A stretch of DNA of 15,770 nt from UBA6215 sp964484255. Lineage in GTDB: Bacteria > Omnitrophota > Gorgyraeia > Pluralincolimonadales > Pluralincolimonadaceae. This document shows, piece by piece, positions 15,276-15,770 of this stretch. A program made the position numbers and the translations under genes. The stretch spans positions 1-15,770 of the forward strand of contig CAZAEH010000031.1 of assembly GCA_964484255.1 (NCBI GenBank), written 5' to 3'. Below the pieces are notes generated by a model that did no database searches, was not told the DNA's origin, and saw only the letters and a program-made list of their open reading frames with translations. Within the stretch, counting starts at the first letter, position 1. The number at the start of each line of letters is the position of its first letter.

Positions 15276-15304
15276 ATTATATCAAACCTCAGGATGCAAT
15301 TCAA
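15276..15304 (-). promoter_or_regulatory. Possible sigma70-type promoter before the ATP synthase operon
   Basis: On the minus strand TTGAAT (15304-15299) and TATAAT (15281-15276) are separated by 17 bases, the ideal spacing. The -10 box directly touches the atpZ ATG at 15275, so transcription would begin a few bases inside atpZ. That gives either an mRNA serving atpB onward, or shows that the match is chance in an AT-rich spacer. It lies in the 39-base gap after the upstream protease gene. Confidence 0.35.
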
Positions 15305-15314
15305 ATAAAACAGG

Positions 15315-15770
15315 TCACTTGACCGATTCCAGGATCAGCTTTTCGTTCGCGACATCAAGCTTGATATTGAAATTATTAAGGAAGGACATTCCCAGTAAGC
15401 CGTCTATGCCGGTCCCCGGCGGTTTATCGCTTACGGCGGCCGGCACATCGTATACCGTTGAATTCCCGATCCTCACGCTTTTTATGATTATGACCCTGCT
15501 TTCCGTCATGCTCCCGTCGGCGAGGGTGAATTTTACTTTCTCTATCGTCTCGTTAGGGTTCGTCTCTATCCTGTCCGCGATCTCTTTAGAAATAAGCACG
15601 GTTGAGGCCCCCGTATCAACGGCCAGTATACATGTGGTATCGCCGTTCAATACGGTTTTTACCGTCATGCCATAAGCGGTCTTGGTGAGGGGCACCGTGT
15701 CCCTGTTAAGCCCTTTCTCTATGCCGGCTATGGTTTGTTCCGTTATCCTGGCGTACAACGCCTCATCCTG
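15315..15770 (-). CDS. Retropepsin-like (clan AA) aspartic protease domain protein, 5' partial
   Basis: The frame is open from the window edge through 151 residues to TGA at 15317-15315. A TTG at 15758 could be a start, but codons continue in frame beyond it, so I treat the gene as running off the window. The domain has the catalytic motif AVDTGASTVLIS (catalytic Asp codon at 15617-15615), a flap-like region with TLADGS, and the hydrophobic-Gly motif GIDGLLGMSFLNNF, the pattern of bacterial single-domain retropepsin-like proteases (TIGR02281/PF13975 type) that work as homodimers. Many relatives have an N-terminal membrane anchor, which would lie outside. It is followed 39 bases later by atpZ; co-transcription is possible but unproven. 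Substrate unknown. Confidence 0.85.
   Translation of the reverse strand, partial: QDEALYARITEQTIAGIEKGLNRDTVPLTKTAYGMTVKTVLNGDTTCILAVDTGASTVLISKEIADRIETNPNETIEKVKFTLADGSMTESRVIIIKSVRIGNSTVYDVPAAVSDKPPGTGIDGLLGMSFLNNFNIKLDVANEKLILESVK

Overview
The window shows two dense, convergent, ordinary-looking housekeeping operons. On the plus strand (1-7592) is the end of a DNA-repair nuclease gene followed by most of a de novo UMP pathway: (EndoQ-like)-carA-carB-pyrK-pyrD-pyrF-pyrE. On the minus strand (15770 down to 7595) is a complete F1Fo ATP synthase operon with one gene on each side: (clan AA aspartic protease)-atpZ-atpB-atpE-atpF-atpH-atpA-atpG-atpD-atpC-(CPA2 cation/proton antiporter). The operons meet tail to tail with 2 bases between the stop codons of pyrE and the antiporter.

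The organism is a bacterium: single-operon F1Fo synthase, class 1B PyrD/PyrK, Shine-Dalgarno (SD) sites throughout. Mid GC, heavy use of AGG (Arg) and ATA (Ile), a Thermus-type PyrE, and a scaffold gap of exactly 100 N suggest a metagenome-assembled genome of an uncultured lineage. Candidatus Omnitrophota or a relative is my best guess, and it is weakly supported. The PyrK-dependent (NAD-linked) PyrD fits an anaerobic or facultative lifestyle.

Pyrimidine region: CarA/CarB make carbamoyl phosphate, PyrD/PyrK oxidise dihydroorotate, PyrE adds ribose phosphate, and PyrF decarboxylates OMP to UMP. pyrB and pyrC are not here and may lie upstream. Every junction overlaps or is within 7 bases, so translational coupling is likely. 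carB contains a 100-N gap (2383-2482) that by homology should hold about 340 bases. The upstream nuclease ends in a near-perfect bacterial sliding-clamp-binding motif.

ATP synthase region: all eight subunits plus AtpZ are present. Notable points are an epsilon subunit without its C-terminal helical domain, an unusual sequence around the stator arginine of subunit a, a c subunit lacking Na+ ligands (so probably H+-coupled), and an antiporter coupled to atpC by an ATGA overlap. No RNA genes, CRISPR arrays, insertion sequences or long repeats were seen, and no stretch over 40 bases lacks a gene apart from the N gap, which lies inside carB. I see no evidence of a wholly new system; the findings are variations on known machinery.
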